Of a stretch of 40,103 bases of DNA, positions 17,401-25,397 are shown one piece after another; the first letter of the stretch is position 1; every line of letters begins with the position of its first letter. The notes under the pieces were generated by a model, which was not told where the DNA came from, did not search any database, and saw nothing but the letters and a program-made list of their open reading frames with translations. This DNA comes from Acidobacteriota bacterium (GTDB taxonomy: Bacteria > Acidobacteriota > Terriglobia > 2-12-FULL-54-10), in NCBI GenBank assembly GCA_009691245.1, contig SHUM01000031.1, forward strand, positions 1-40,103, written 5' to 3'. A program made the position numbers and the translations under genes.

Positions 17401-17670
17401 GATGCTGGGCGCAATACCATTGCCGGGCCGAGTGTCTTCACCATGGACTTGTCGTTGCAGAATGATTTTGCGCTGACGGGCGATAAGAAGCTACAGTTCC
17501 GGGCGGAGATGTTCAATCTTCCCAATCATCCGAACTTCGGCATACCACCGCGCGCTGGGCAAATTGCTTTCTCCGGCGCGGCGGGCAATCCGAATCCAAC
17601 CGCGGGGCAGATCGTGAATACGATCACCACCTCGCGGCAGTTGCAGTTCGCGTTGCGCCTGACGTTCTAG
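14449..17670 (+). CDS. Oar-like TonB-dependent outer-membrane receptor
   Basis: A 1073-residue outer-membrane protein. The parts in order are: signal peptide (LRLFAGLLLVGGVLF...GRAQQ); a carboxypeptidase-regulatory domain at ~37-115 (GSLHGEVADSAGAPVAGATV); a plug domain at ~125-230 (LPLNGRSYSQLATLQEGV, GGRPTSNNFLLDG, GRGSGGTLNSITKSGSND); then a ~840-residue beta-barrel ending in an aromatic strand (LQFALRLTF) as needed for BAM insertion. The start ATG 14449 has GGAAAGG 8 bases upstream. Acidobacteria carry many such receptors; the substrate (polysaccharide, peptide or metal complex) cannot be told from sequence. A palindromic repeat immediately follows the stop codon. Confidence 0.93.
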   Translation: MNCSDILASLPRGLRLFAGLLLVGGVLFTHDGRAQQIGGSLHGEVADSAGAPVAGATVTAKSATGGAARTVQTGAQGQYTLPELAAGSHSVEVTANGFAKQTVESIAVNGAATQNFKLDRASSSSSSRISEVQLVGLPLNGRSYSQLATLQEGVSDTSAADSSRGIGGSSLTVSGGRPTSNNFLLDGTSVMNTDNGVPTSASGAQLGSEAVLQVIVQSTNVTAENGRGSGGTLNSITKSGSNDIHGTLFEYFRNSKMDAKNFFDQGVDPPPFKRNQFGFMLSGPVRKDRTFFMGAMESMSDRLTKTEISNLPSTEARLGIIRDCDGRELRRVAVNPKMQPYLDLYPLPNLRCKGPGISTSAAPLFLPTNDTFFTARVDHKISDHDSFFARYTFDDASSVSGQELFLFRSHNSSRQQYLTLVETHFFTLSTINSFRASFTRPVELVNSLYDPIPRNLFFVPTARDFGQISVPGLNSFGPTFTTPDGHFMTTFQFADDLVLQRGAHGIKMGVDIHRNLWNIFNSNSKGGVWTFNDLDNFLQAGLVGTAIQVALPISDNHKGFRQTLAGFYVQDAYRATERLRLDMGLRYEIATVIKDSYGRTSFIPDWLHDTVLQTGPMLGSNPSLKNFAPRIGFSWSPERDTSMVVAGGFGIYHDQFLEYAVDSQKNSAPFNRRVINQNFNASEVFPNALAAAALVTNATPFGVAVLDYPHISTPTVMRYNLTVQQSLSGGVNLRVGYVGMRGNHLFRGYEANLYPQAVIQANGELCLPGNAATVRPQDVNPTCPAVAAAQAGPLNPAFASLGLNSTDAQAFYNALQLAAGLSRKRGSIQGNYTFSKSVDDSSQPSSGSTTDYSRQYPHMRTVDRGPSEFDIRHRLSFNYFYTLPTGLSQWLVKSNLLSPLLDGWRVGGVVSFRTGTAFHPLSNVRRPGYLFSPNRPSLGAGADNNPTSGVSLGCLGIPAGEALGGPDRYFDPCAFVAAAPGRIGDAGRNTIAGPSVFTMDLSLQNDFALTGDKKLQFRAEMFNLPNHPNFGIPPRAGQIAFSGAAGNPNPTAGQIVNTITTSRQLQFALRLTF

Positions 17671-17676
17671 GATTTA

Positions 17677-17775
17677 ACAGAGCCGCGATCGTGAGGGAGC
17701 GGGGGTTGGTTGTGAGTTGGTCGCCGTGCTCTCGGGCGAAACCCAACCCCCGCTCCTTCACGGTCGCGGCTCTGT
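17677..17775. repeat. palindromic element C between convergent genes
   Basis: The arms 17677-17709 and 17743-17775 are inverted copies of 33 bases with two mismatches (ACAGAGCCGCGA...GGAGCGGGGGTTGG), enclosing 33 bases. The element fills the space between the TonB receptor stop codon and the nucleoside transporter stop codon. It can form a strong hairpin on both transcripts. Related copies lie at 8851 and 22577. Confidence 0.88.
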
Positions 17776-19064
17776 CACGCTTCCAGAACTCCGACGACGG
17801 CTCCGAGCAGGCAGGTGGAAAGCGTTCCGGAGACGATCGACTTCAGGCCCAGCGAGACGACATCGTTGCGGCGCGCCGGAGCCATGGTGGCCAGGCCGCC
17901 GATCATGATGCCGAGGCTGCCGAAGTTGGCGAATCCGCACATCGCATAGAGCATGATCATGCGCGAGCGCGGGGAGAGCGCCTCGGCGGGCAGCGCGGCC
18001 ATCTGCAGGTAGGCGATAAATTCATTCAGGATTGTCTTCACGCCCATCAGGCTGCCGGCGGTGGCGGTCTCGGCCCACGGCACACCCATCAACCAGCAAA
18101 CCGGCGCCATCAACACTCCCAACATGCGCTGCAAGGTGATTGGCGCTCCCGCGACATCAGGCAGCGCGTTGAGCATCAGGTTTGCCAGATGGACCAGCGC
18201 GACGAGCACGATAAGCATCGCGACTATATTGAGAAGAAGCTCCAGGCCGGCGGTGGTTCCCTTGGCCACGGCATCCATGCTGCTGGATGCCACGGGCGCA
18301 TCCGGTTCCAGTTCTTTGTCTTCAAGCTTAGACTCGTCGTTGGTCGTCCGTTGAATTTCCGGGACCATTTCCGGAACCATGATGAGGGATATCAAGATCG
18401 CCGCCGGCGCGCCCATCACCGAGGCGATGATGAAGTGGCTGGTGGCGCCGGGAATCACCGAGCCAAGGATAGTGGCATAGAGCACCAGCATGGTGCCCGC
18501 GATGCCGGCCATGCCGCCGGTCATCACGATAAACAGTTCGCTGCGCGTGAGCCGGTTGAGATAGGGGCGAATGAATAGTGGCGCTTCGACCATTCCGACA
18601 AAGATGTTTGCGGCGGTCGAGAGCCCAACCGCGCCGCCCACGCCCAGCGTTTTTCTTAGCAGATGCGCCAGCAGGCGAATGACAGGCGGAAGAATTTTCC
18701 AGTAGTAGAGCAACGTTGTTAGAACGCTCATCACCAGTACGATGGGCAGCGCCTGGAAAGCCAGCACGAACTCCGCGCCCGGCGTCTTCGGATCAAACGG
18801 CAATGGTCCGCCGCCGAGGTATCCGAAGACTATGCTGGTTCCGGCGCGAGTGGCTTCCGACAGACCATCCACAAGTTTGTTGGCGTGTGTAAAGATGGCG
18901 CGGATGGGAGGAATCTTCAGCAATGCCCCAGCCAGCAGGAAGGTGACGCCGAGCCCCACGCCCGCCTGCTTCCAGCGAACCGCCGGGCGATTCTCGCTCA
19001 TCACCCAGGCGATGCCGAGCAGCGCGACAACTCCCAGGACGGATTGCAGTTGCGCAGAAATCAT
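17775..19064 (-). CDS. nupC: concentrative nucleoside transporter (CNT family)
   Basis: A 429-residue inner-membrane protein with about ten hydrophobic segments, the usual CNT length. Family signatures are visible: GGAVGLSTAANIFVGMVEAP, the substrate/ion-binding stretch VKTILNEFIAYLQ, and GFANFGSLGIMIGGL near the C-terminus. A charged loop of ~35 residues (QRTTNDESKLEDKELEPDAP) separates the N-terminal from the C-terminal core. It takes up nucleosides with Na+ or H+. Its ATG overlaps the TGA of the upstream cytochrome/propeller gene (ATGA), so the two are translationally coupled. The symbol is by family only. Confidence 0.92.
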   Translation of the reverse strand: MISAQLQSVLGVVALLGIAWVMSENRPAVRWKQAGVGLGVTFLLAGALLKIPPIRAIFTHANKLVDGLSEATRAGTSIVFGYLGGGPLPFDPKTPGAEFVLAFQALPIVLVMSVLTTLLYYWKILPPVIRLLAHLLRKTLGVGGAVGLSTAANIFVGMVEAPLFIRPYLNRLTRSELFIVMTGGMAGIAGTMLVLYATILGSVIPGATSHFIIASVMGAPAAILISLIMVPEMVPEIQRTTNDESKLEDKELEPDAPVASSSMDAVAKGTTAGLELLLNIVAMLIVLVALVHLANLMLNALPDVAGAPITLQRMLGVLMAPVCWLMGVPWAETATAGSLMGVKTILNEFIAYLQMAALPAEALSPRSRMIMLYAMCGFANFGSLGIMIGGLATMAPARRNDVVSLGLKSIVSGTLSTCLLGAVVGVLEA

Positions 19065-21241
19065 TTCGCCAGCGGGTCCGGGCGCAACTGGAACTTCACG
19101 ACCTTACTGGTGGTTCCTTTGCCGCCTTCCACGTGGAACGGAGTGCGCGTCGCGTAGGTGGACCACAGGCCGCGGCCTTTCCATCCCGCGTTGGGGTCGT
19201 CGATGCGTCCGTCGAGGCCCTTGGCATAGAAGCCCATGGGGTAGGGAACGCGCAGCGTGGTGAATTTGCCGGTCGCCGGGTCCAGCGCCAGCAGCGCGTC
19301 GGAGAGATTGCCGGTGGCGATCGGCGTATTCTTACCGAGACCGAAGATGTCATGCCAATCCACCCAGCTAAAGTAGCTCGACTCGGCGCTGCCGTAATCC
19401 TTGGCGCTGCGCAGCGGCGGACCAGGGAAGGGATAGAGCGTCCAGCCTTCCGGGCAATGTTGGCCGGTGGCCGTGGGGCCATTTAATGGGCCTTTGCATT
19501 TGCGACGGTCGAAGCTGGCGAAGTGTCCGCTGGCCAGCGGTGCCCATACGACGTTGTTGCGATCCACGTCCATGCCGCGTGGCGCAAAACCTTGTCCCTT
19601 GACTGCCGGGTTGTCATAGGGCAGTTCGAAGATTTCAGCCAGCGCGGTGGAAGGCGGATTCGCGCCGGGGTTGAGACGGACAATCGAACCGGGGAAGCCA
19701 AGCGAAGAGGCCCAGACGGAGCCGTCCGGGGCGGGCATCACGCCATAGAATCCCGCGCTGATGCGTTTGTCCTTCGAGGAATCAACCGCTTGATCGGGCT
19801 CCACCCAGGCATCCTGCTTGCCGTTGCCGTTGATGTCCAGAATGAGCGGAGTCCAGCCCTGGGACTTTTGCTCGTCGCCGGTCTCGTCCAGCATCTTGGT
19901 GTTCAGCCATCCCACCACCTGGCCGCCGCCGCTGGTCCACAGAGTGTGATTGGCGTCTTCCGCGAAGAACAGATGATGCGTGCTGTAGCAGGTTTGCACC
20001 AGCGTCCAACGTCGGCCCTTGGGGTTGTACATGGCGATGTGGCGGCTGCTCGACTCGACGGGAAAAAGTTTCGCCGATGGATGGTCTGATCCCTTTTTAC
20101 AAAACTCGGGATTGTCATTGGGGCTTACCTTGGAGGTCAGCCACACGCGGCCTTCCTGATCGATCATGGGGTTGTGCGCGTTCACTTTGCTGTCCCAGAT
20201 GGGCTCTTCATCCCAATAAACCGATGATTGAAAGCCCGTGCGCGGCGAGGCGTAGGGCGTCTCAAGATCGCGCAGCGGAATCTTGATCTGCGTCGCGGTA
20301 TTCTTGACGGGATCGAGCACGCTCATGAAGTCCGAGCTGAACTCCGTAACGCCGTAGACAGGGCCATTGGCGTTGACGGTGGGATTGCGCTTGTCCGTGG
20401 TCACTTCGTCGTGGAAATACTCCTTGGACTTGGCCCAATCCCAGACGGAGACCACGATGTTGCGTTCCTTACCTTGCGGACGTTGCGGCACGGGCGGAAG
20501 TTCTCCGGCGGCGATGCGATCCGTCCAATCTGCAAACAGCGAGGCGGCGCGCGGACCCATGCCGTTCAAATTGTTGCCCATATTGCTGCCGGCTTGACCG
20601 GAGAGAATACGGCGTTCCCACGCCTTGGTGGAATTTTCAAGATTGCTGAACTCTTTGGGCACCTCACGGGTGGCCTGGTTGCCGAGCTGATGTCAGGTGA
20701 CGCAGCCGTCCGTCTTAATCGACTTCAGCCACATTGCTTGATTCTTTATGTTTGGATGGATGCCGTTTCCGGTGGCGCCGGTGCCGGGGAAATCGCTCTT
20801 GGGCGGGACATCAAGCATCGAGTACCAGTAAATGGCGGGGTAATATTTGGCCGCCGCCTGCGGCGAAGGCGCAGGTTGCGCTGCGAGGTTCAGGATGTTT
20901 CCCGGGACGGTTTCCATCGGCGTGGAATCAACCAGGCCGTACCCACGAACCCAAATTTTATATTGCCCAGCCGGCAGGTCGGGAATCAGGTAGCGCCCCT
21001 GATCGTCCGTAACCACGGACTTGGAAAACTTGGTTGGCAGGTTGGTGGTTTCGGCAATCACCCATACGCCCGCCTCCGGTCCGCTGGATCCGATGACACG
21101 CCCGCCGATGTCGTCGCTGTCAACAGCCACGGCGGGGGCGGCTGGAGTTTGTGCCGCACTCCGTCCAGAGTAGAGCGGTGTCAGCAGAGCAAGCGCGAAT
21201 CCAACTGCCAAACGGGCAATGGTACGGGATGATCGTTGCAT
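19061..21241 (-). CDS. secreted haem-c / beta-propeller protein with in-frame TGA in CxxCH
   Basis: Read through one TGA, this is a single 726-residue protein of the same architecture as the products at 1245 and 4764. It has a signal peptide (IARLAVGFALALLTPLYSG), a regulatory beta-sandwich at ~45-110 (IGGRVIGSSGPEAGVWVIAE), a haem-c site, and a propeller. The haem site reads DGCVT-TGA-HQLGNQATREVP: the TGA (20693-20695, codon 183) replaces exactly the second Cys of C180-x-x-C-H184. Coding continues without break for 543 codons (SGQAGSNMGN, ADWTDRIAAGELPP, VWLTSKVSP, DGSVWASSLGFPG) and overlaps the transporter start. The start ATG 21241 has GGAGG 6 bases upstream. Possible explanations are selenocysteine or cysteine insertion at UGA, a recent nonsense mutation, or a sequencing error. 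Conventional annotation would split it at the TGA into 20693-21241 and a piece starting near 20662. Confidence 0.8.
20658..20675 (-). promoter_or_regulatory. candidate bacterial SECIS-like hairpin after the in-frame TGA
   Basis: Starting 17 bases after TGA on the minus strand, GGCCACC-CGTGA-GGTGCC can form a 6-bp stem with one bulged C and a 5-base loop. The loop begins 24 bases after the TGA and has G at its second position. Known bacterial SECIS rules are a loop 16-37 bases downstream of UGA with a G in the first two loop positions; this hairpin fits. It is short, so a chance fit is possible. Confidence 0.35.
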
Positions 21242-21422
21242 AAAGGCCTCCAAATCGTGCTTCGATTAGAAATGGACGAGTCAGCCGCTATTCTACTGAA
21301 TTTTTGGTCTTTGGCGGAGAAATTACTTGATCCCATGGGATTAGTGGATCTCCCAGGCATCTCTCGACCGGAGGTCCTTTCCGCTTGACACAACTCCGGG
21401 ACGGGCAGTGAGACCTGTTGGA

Positions 21423-21452
21423 TTGACACTGCCATGCGTCGCTGCGTACTCT
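21423..21452 (+). promoter_or_regulatory. candidate sigma-70 promoter for the PilZ-like gene
   Basis: A perfect TTGACA (21423-21428) is followed after 18 bases by TACTCT (21447-21452), a weak -10 box. It lies 44 bases before the chosen start at 21496, in the divergent region with the propeller gene. A second TTGACA at 21385 has no good -10 partner. Confidence 0.4.
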
Positions 21453-21495
21453 CAAATCAGATGGAATAGTGTTATTGCAGGGAGCAAGTGAGGCT

Positions 21496-22554
21496 ATGAT
21501 CTCGGTTCAAAATGGGGTGCGGCGGAGCGCCAGAATTCCAATCAATAAGCCGGTCCAGGTGTCTGGAGTCAACGTGGAAGGGCGCGACTTCGCCGCGGAT
21601 GCCTCCACGCTGCTGCTGAGTCAGCACGGTGCCATGATTGTCGTTAAGCAGGGCTTGGTTCCGGATCAAGAGGTGGGCCTATTCAACCCGGAGACGGCGC
21701 GCGAGGAAGATGCCCGCGTGGTGGCTATGCTCCGCGATGAACGGGGCAGCTACACCTATGGCGTCGAGTTCCTCGATCCGGAGGTGGATTTCTGGAACAT
21801 TACATTCCCCGCCGTGGATTCATTTGCCACATCGTCGGCGGAGTCCCGGATGACTCATCAACCAGAACCAATTGCCAAGACCCCAATTTCTGAAACTAAA
21901 GTTCACCCGATGAAAGCTTTAACGGCGTTCGAACCGGGAGTTTTGAAGCCGCTGTTAATTGCTGAAATCCGGCCATCCAATTTGGTGTCCGTCCGGAAGT
22001 TGGAGATCAGGGATTACTCGATTCTTCTGAAATGTCCGTATGACAATCAGGATCAGTGGATCATCCTACGGGGCCGCAGCGAGCCACTAACGGAGATACT
22101 GGCAACACGGTGGTCGTTTGATTGCGCAGTGCATGGCGCGCTTCTGGAGTATCCAGTGATAGCAAACGAAGGCGCGGTCAAGCAGGCCGCCTCCGCCAAA
22201 GACAGCAACCTTGGTTTCGCCGAGATGGAAGGATTCTACGCCAAAGGCCGTGTCGGGAATGCATCGCGAGTGCAGACTCGTTTCCCGGAAGCGCGACGAG
22301 TGTGGGTGCGTGGCGTCGATGCACTGGGCAATCCTTTTATGCAGTCCACTCTGTCAATCAATATCAGCAGAAATGGAGCACGCCTGCAGGGGCTCGGATT
22401 CCTGGCGGGAACCGGCATTGAATTGGAGTTGAAGCGGAACTGGAAAAAGGCTCTCTATCAGGTAGTTTGGATTGGCCATTCTGGATCTGGATTGGCGCAA
22501 CAAGTCGGCATGGTCTGCCTGCAGCCGGAGAAGAATGTCTGGGGACTTACCTAG
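21496..22554 (+). CDS. PilZ-like domain protein, two modules
   Basis: A 352-residue cytosolic protein. The first module (residues ~8-105) starts with the basic PilZ-type entry RRSARIPINKPVQVSG and ends GVEFLDPEVDFW. The second (~240-350) has STLSINISRNGARLQGLGFL, like the D/NxSxxG strand of PilZ c-di-GMP binders, followed by VWIGHSGSGLAQQVGMVCL. The middle, ~110-230, has a Cys-containing stretch of unknown type. In the first module the second motif is degenerate (DASTLLLSQHGAMI). PilZ domains bind c-di-GMP, but conservation here is only partial, so binding is uncertain. ATG at 21496 is chosen; GTG at 21469 is possible. Confidence 0.7.
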   Translation: MISVQNGVRRSARIPINKPVQVSGVNVEGRDFAADASTLLLSQHGAMIVVKQGLVPDQEVGLFNPETAREEDARVVAMLRDERGSYTYGVEFLDPEVDFWNITFPAVDSFATSSAESRMTHQPEPIAKTPISETKVHPMKALTAFEPGVLKPLLIAEIRPSNLVSVRKLEIRDYSILLKCPYDNQDQWIILRGRSEPLTEILATRWSFDCAVHGALLEYPVIANEGAVKQAASAKDSNLGFAEMEGFYAKGRVGNASRVQTRFPEARRVWVRGVDALGNPFMQSTLSINISRNGARLQGLGFLAGTGIELELKRNWKKALYQVVWIGHSGSGLAQQVGMVCLQPEKNVWGLT

Positions 22555-22576
22555 CCCGCTTACGAAATGGTTTGGC

Positions 22577-22664
22577 AGAGCCGCGACCATAGGGAGCGAA
22601 CCCGTTCAATAATTACAAGTGGCCATTGAACGGTCCGGCTCCCTTACGGTCGCGGCTCTTTTTC
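22577..22664 (+). terminator. family C-like palindrome acting as terminator
   Basis: AGAGCCGCGACCATAGGGAG (22577-22596) is inverted at about 22640-22659 (CTCCCTTACGGTCGCGGCTCT). Extra pairing closer in (CCGTTCAAT/ATTGAACGG) is followed by TTTTTCT. It lies 22 bases after the PilZ-like gene stop codon. Both its sequence and form relate it to the element at 17677. Confidence 0.75.
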
Positions 22665-22719
22665 TGTCAGGGCTATGGTGTGGTTGTTCCAACCTCGCGT
22701 GCTGCGGCTCAAATGGCAA

Positions 22720-23412
22720 CTAATTAAGTATTTTCTTTTTCAAATAGTTAGCGGCTGCAAGTGGAGGTTTTACACTTAGATTTACCGCCGAGGTGAAAAC
22801 CGACAACATGTTGTCCACCATGGTGGGCCGCGCCGCGGGTGGAGTTACCGCAGTGGGCTTGATCGAATCGTTCCGGTCCTTGGCCACAGGCCGCGCAGAA
22901 ATGGGGATGGATGGGGGCCGCATAGCTGGGAGGGACAAGGGGGGCCTCTTGACTGGACTCTCTGCTACGGACTGGGCTGCTACGGACTTGGCCGCTGCGG
23001 GAATCGCAACGACCTCAACTGTGCCAGCCGCTAGGGCGTGCTGTATCCGGTCGGCAACATTCTTGGCGGTCTTGTATTGAACGTCGAGGACAAATCTCAA
23101 CTGATTGACGGAGATGGGGGCATTCGGATCAGCAAGGATTCGCATGGCCTCAAACCATTCGGAAAGGGGCAGGTGGCTGTCGTGAAAGATGCTGCCCGTC
23201 GTAACCGAAAATTGGTATTTGCATTCTTTGTTCAAGCACTGGCAAATGTGCCGGACTTTGCCGGTTTTGCCCTTAGCCTGGAACCGCGAAACTTTCTTGT
23301 TCCCGCAGTTGGGACAAGTGATGCCATCGGGCCAGCGCAGACTCTCAAGGTAGGAGATGCACTGCTCTTCGTTCAGAAGTTTGGCGGTAACTGAAGGGTT
23401 TGGGAATGCCAT
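22720..23412 (-). CDS. stand-alone IS1595-type zinc-ribbon DNA-binding protein
   Basis: A 230-residue protein. Residues ~1-130 match the N-terminal part of IS1595-family transposases: CISYLESLRWPDGITCPNC, further Cys at QCLNKECKYQFSVTTGSIF completing a zinc ribbon, then the helical ISNQL-like segment VNQLRFVLDVQYKTAKNVAD. The catalytic DDE domain expected next is absent. It is replaced by an Ala/Pro-rich linker (~135-205) and a short C-terminal segment (NYLKKKILN). The ORF is intact with no terminal repeats seen, so it looks like a domesticated DNA-binding fragment rather than a live transposase. It lies downstream of dnaJ on the same strand. The gap 23413-23580 has no gene I can support, though a CxxC fragment (PDCLRCGGHKR) is visible. 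Confidence 0.75.
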   Translation of the reverse strand: MAFPNPSVTAKLLNEEQCISYLESLRWPDGITCPNCGNKKVSRFQAKGKTGKVRHICQCLNKECKYQFSVTTGSIFHDSHLPLSEWFEAMRILADPNAPISVNQLRFVLDVQYKTAKNVADRIQHALAAGTVEVVAIPAAAKSVAAQSVAESPVKRPPLSLPAMRPPSIPISARPVAKDRNDSIKPTAVTPPAARPTMVDNMLSVFTSAVNLSVKPPLAAANYLKKKILN

Positions 23413-23580
23413 CCTGCGTTTGTCCTCGCCTGCCGCTGAGGTGATTTCTTAAAACGTGATGTCCAAATCCTAGCACTGGCTGGGACGACGCGTCCAGTCT
23501 CTTGTGGCCTCCGCAGCGCAAGCAATCCGGCACATTCTGGAGAATCGGCGGCGGATCGGATATTGACACCAGCTATGGGC

Positions 23581-24726
23581 CTAAGAAAACAGTTCCTTTA
23601 CCTTTTGCGAAAGTGTTTTTTCCGACTGATCGCCGTTGCCGATGGTCTCCTCAGCCAAACCTTCCAATAGCTTCTTCTGATCACGGGTAAGATTCGTGGG
23701 AGTAACGACGCGAACAAAAACAAAGTGATCGCCGCGGCCGTGCCCATTCACCTGGGGAATGCCTTTACTCTTTATCCGAAAGCGCGCTCCGGTCTGGGTT
23801 CCTTCCGGGATGTGCAAAGGCTCTTCGCCTTCCAAAGTTTTTACCCTAATGGTGGCTCCCAGCGCTGCCTGCGCAAAACCAATGGACACAGAGGAGATAA
23901 CATGCTGCCCCTCGCGCTCGAACTCCGTGTGCTCCTTGACGTGGATCAGTACATAAAGGTCGCCAGTGGGGCCGCCGTTCATTCCTGCTTCGCCTTCGCC
24001 CGAGACCCGCAATGAATTTTCGTTATCCACGCCGGCGGGAATGCTAACGCTTATGGTGCGCTCGGTGGCAACTATTCCCTGTCCGGTGCAGGTCTTGCAA
24101 GGATCGGAAATCACCTGGCCCTGCCCCTGGCAGGCCGAGCAGGTATGCGCCATGATCAGCGGCCCGCGCTGTGTGCGGACCTGTCCCGCTCCACCGCAGC
24201 GTTGACAGGTCGTCGGCTTGGAGCCCGCGCGCGAACCAGATCCGGAACATTTTGGGCAAGTGTTATTGCGCGGAATCCTGATCTGCTTCTTCACCCCAAA
24301 AGCGGCTTCTTCAAAGGTGACGGACAGGTTGTATCGCAGGTCCGATCCGCGGCGCGAGCGTGAGCGCTGCCCGCCCCCGCGCCCTCCGCCAAACAGATCG
24401 CCGAGGCCGAACATGTCTCCGAAGATGTCGCTGAAATCGGTGAACTGTGTGGGATCAAACCCACCAGCAGCGCCTCCGAGGCCGGCGTGTCCAAACTGAT
24501 CGTAACGGCTGCGCTTGCCGGGATCGCTGAGAACGCTGTATGCCTCCGAGGCCTCTTTGAACTTCTCTTCTGACGCAGTCTTGTTGTCCGGATTTTTGTC
24601 TGGGTGATGTTGGATGGCTAGTTTCCGGTAGGCCTTCTTGATCTCTTCTGGCGCCGCGATGCGGGACACACTTAGGACTTCGTAATAGTCTCGTTTCTCG
24701 CTGGCGTGGCCGCTTCGGTTGGACAT
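23581..24726 (-). CDS. dnaJ: chaperone co-factor DnaJ
   Basis: A 381-residue type I J-protein. It has a J-domain at ~12-78 with H41-P-D43 in HHPDKN, a Gly/Phe linker ([15 protein letters not shown]), then four zinc repeats [24 protein letters not shown] and CKTCTGQG. The C-terminal substrate-binding domains follow ([48 protein letters not shown]). It stimulates the DnaK ATPase and delivers unfolded clients. It is the last gene of hrcA-grpE-dnaJ, 32 bases after grpE; dnaK is not in the window. No clear Shine-Dalgarno is seen before ATG 24726. Confidence 0.97.
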   Translation of the reverse strand: MSNRSGHASEKRDYYEVLSVSRIAAPEEIKKAYRKLAIQHHPDKNPDNKTASEEKFKEASEAYSVLSDPGKRSRYDQFGHAGLGGAAGGFDPTQFTDFSDIFGDMFGLGDLFGGGRGGGQRSRSRRGSDLRYNLSVTFEEAAFGVKKQIRIPRNNTCPKCSGSGSRAGSKPTTCQRCGGAGQVRTQRGPLIMAHTCSACQGQGQVISDPCKTCTGQGIVATERTISVSIPAGVDNENSLRVSGEGEAGMNGGPTGDLYVLIHVKEHTEFEREGQHVISSVSIGFAQAALGATIRVKTLEGEEPLHIPEGTQTGARFRIKSKGIPQVNGHGRGDHFVFVRVVTPTNLTRDQKKLLEGLAEETIGNGDQSEKTLSQKVKELFS

Positions 24727-24758
24727 AATGTTTTAGATAGGGTGTTGTAGCTGAGGCA

Positions 24759-25379
24759 CTAATCGAGAATCAGAATTGTTTCATCGCCGGAATCATCGAC
24801 ACGGCCCTCGCCGGAGTTTCTCACCGCCCCGGATTTCGGATTATGCGCCACTCGGACGCGCGCCGCCCGCAGCAATCGTTGCTTGTACATGAAGCCCGGT
24901 TGCAACTCGTCGACAATCTGTTGATCCTCATAGGTCTCGGTTTCAACTGCGGCGACGGCCTCGTGGAGATTGGGATCGAAGAATTGATCCTTCGTTTCTA
25001 TCGGCTCAATGCCCAGGCGCTGTAGCGTTGTCAGAAATTGTTGGTAAATGATCTCGATGCCCTTGCGATAATTCTCTCCCTCGCCTGGCGACTTAATAGC
25101 CATTCCGAAACCATCCAGAACAGGCAGCAGCGACTCGAGCGTGGCGAATAGACTGTACTGGAGAAACTCTTCCTTCTCCTTCGCCATCCTCTTACGGATA
25201 TTGTCGAACTCGGCCACTTTGCGCAGCATCTGCTCAGTGGTCTGGCGATTATCCTCGCGTAGTTGGCGAATCGTTTCTTCGGCTACCGAGGCGCTGGAAG
25301 TCGCATCTCCGGCGGCTGATTCCTGGTCGGCGCCGGTCTGGGCTTGTTCGGATTCCTGATTTTCCAAGTTGTCGTTCAT
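24759..25379 (-). CDS. grpE: nucleotide exchange factor GrpE
   Basis: A 206-residue protein. It has an acidic disordered N-terminus (~1-35), a long coiled-coil (VAEETIRQLREDNRQTTEQM to FDNIRKRMAKEKEEF), then the four-helix and beta-wing parts (LLPVLDGFGMAI, IIYQQFLTTLQRLGIEPIE, FDPNLHEAVAAVE, LQPGFMYKQRLLRAARVRVA). It releases ADP from DnaK. AAAGGAAA stands just before ATG 25379, and the gene is 18 bases after hrcA. The last ~20 residues form an acidic extension. Confidence 0.97.
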   Translation of the reverse strand: MNDNLENQESEQAQTGADQESAAGDATSSASVAEETIRQLREDNRQTTEQMLRKVAEFDNIRKRMAKEKEEFLQYSLFATLESLLPVLDGFGMAIKSPGEGENYRKGIEIIYQQFLTTLQRLGIEPIETKDQFFDPNLHEAVAAVETETYEDQQIVDELQPGFMYKQRLLRAARVRVAHNPKSGAVRNSGEGRVDDSGDETILILD

Positions 25380-25397
25380 GGGTTTCCTTTAAGAGTT

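Noticed and set aside
17691-18578. Long plus-strand ORF (295 codons) opposite the nucleoside transporter gene
   Set aside because: It is the antisense of a clear CNT gene, with His/Arg/Gly-rich low-complexity composition; a frame shadow.
20228-21232. 334-codon plus-strand ORF opposite the third propeller gene
   Set aside because: Antisense shadow; the opposite strand carries recognisable domains and a signal peptide.
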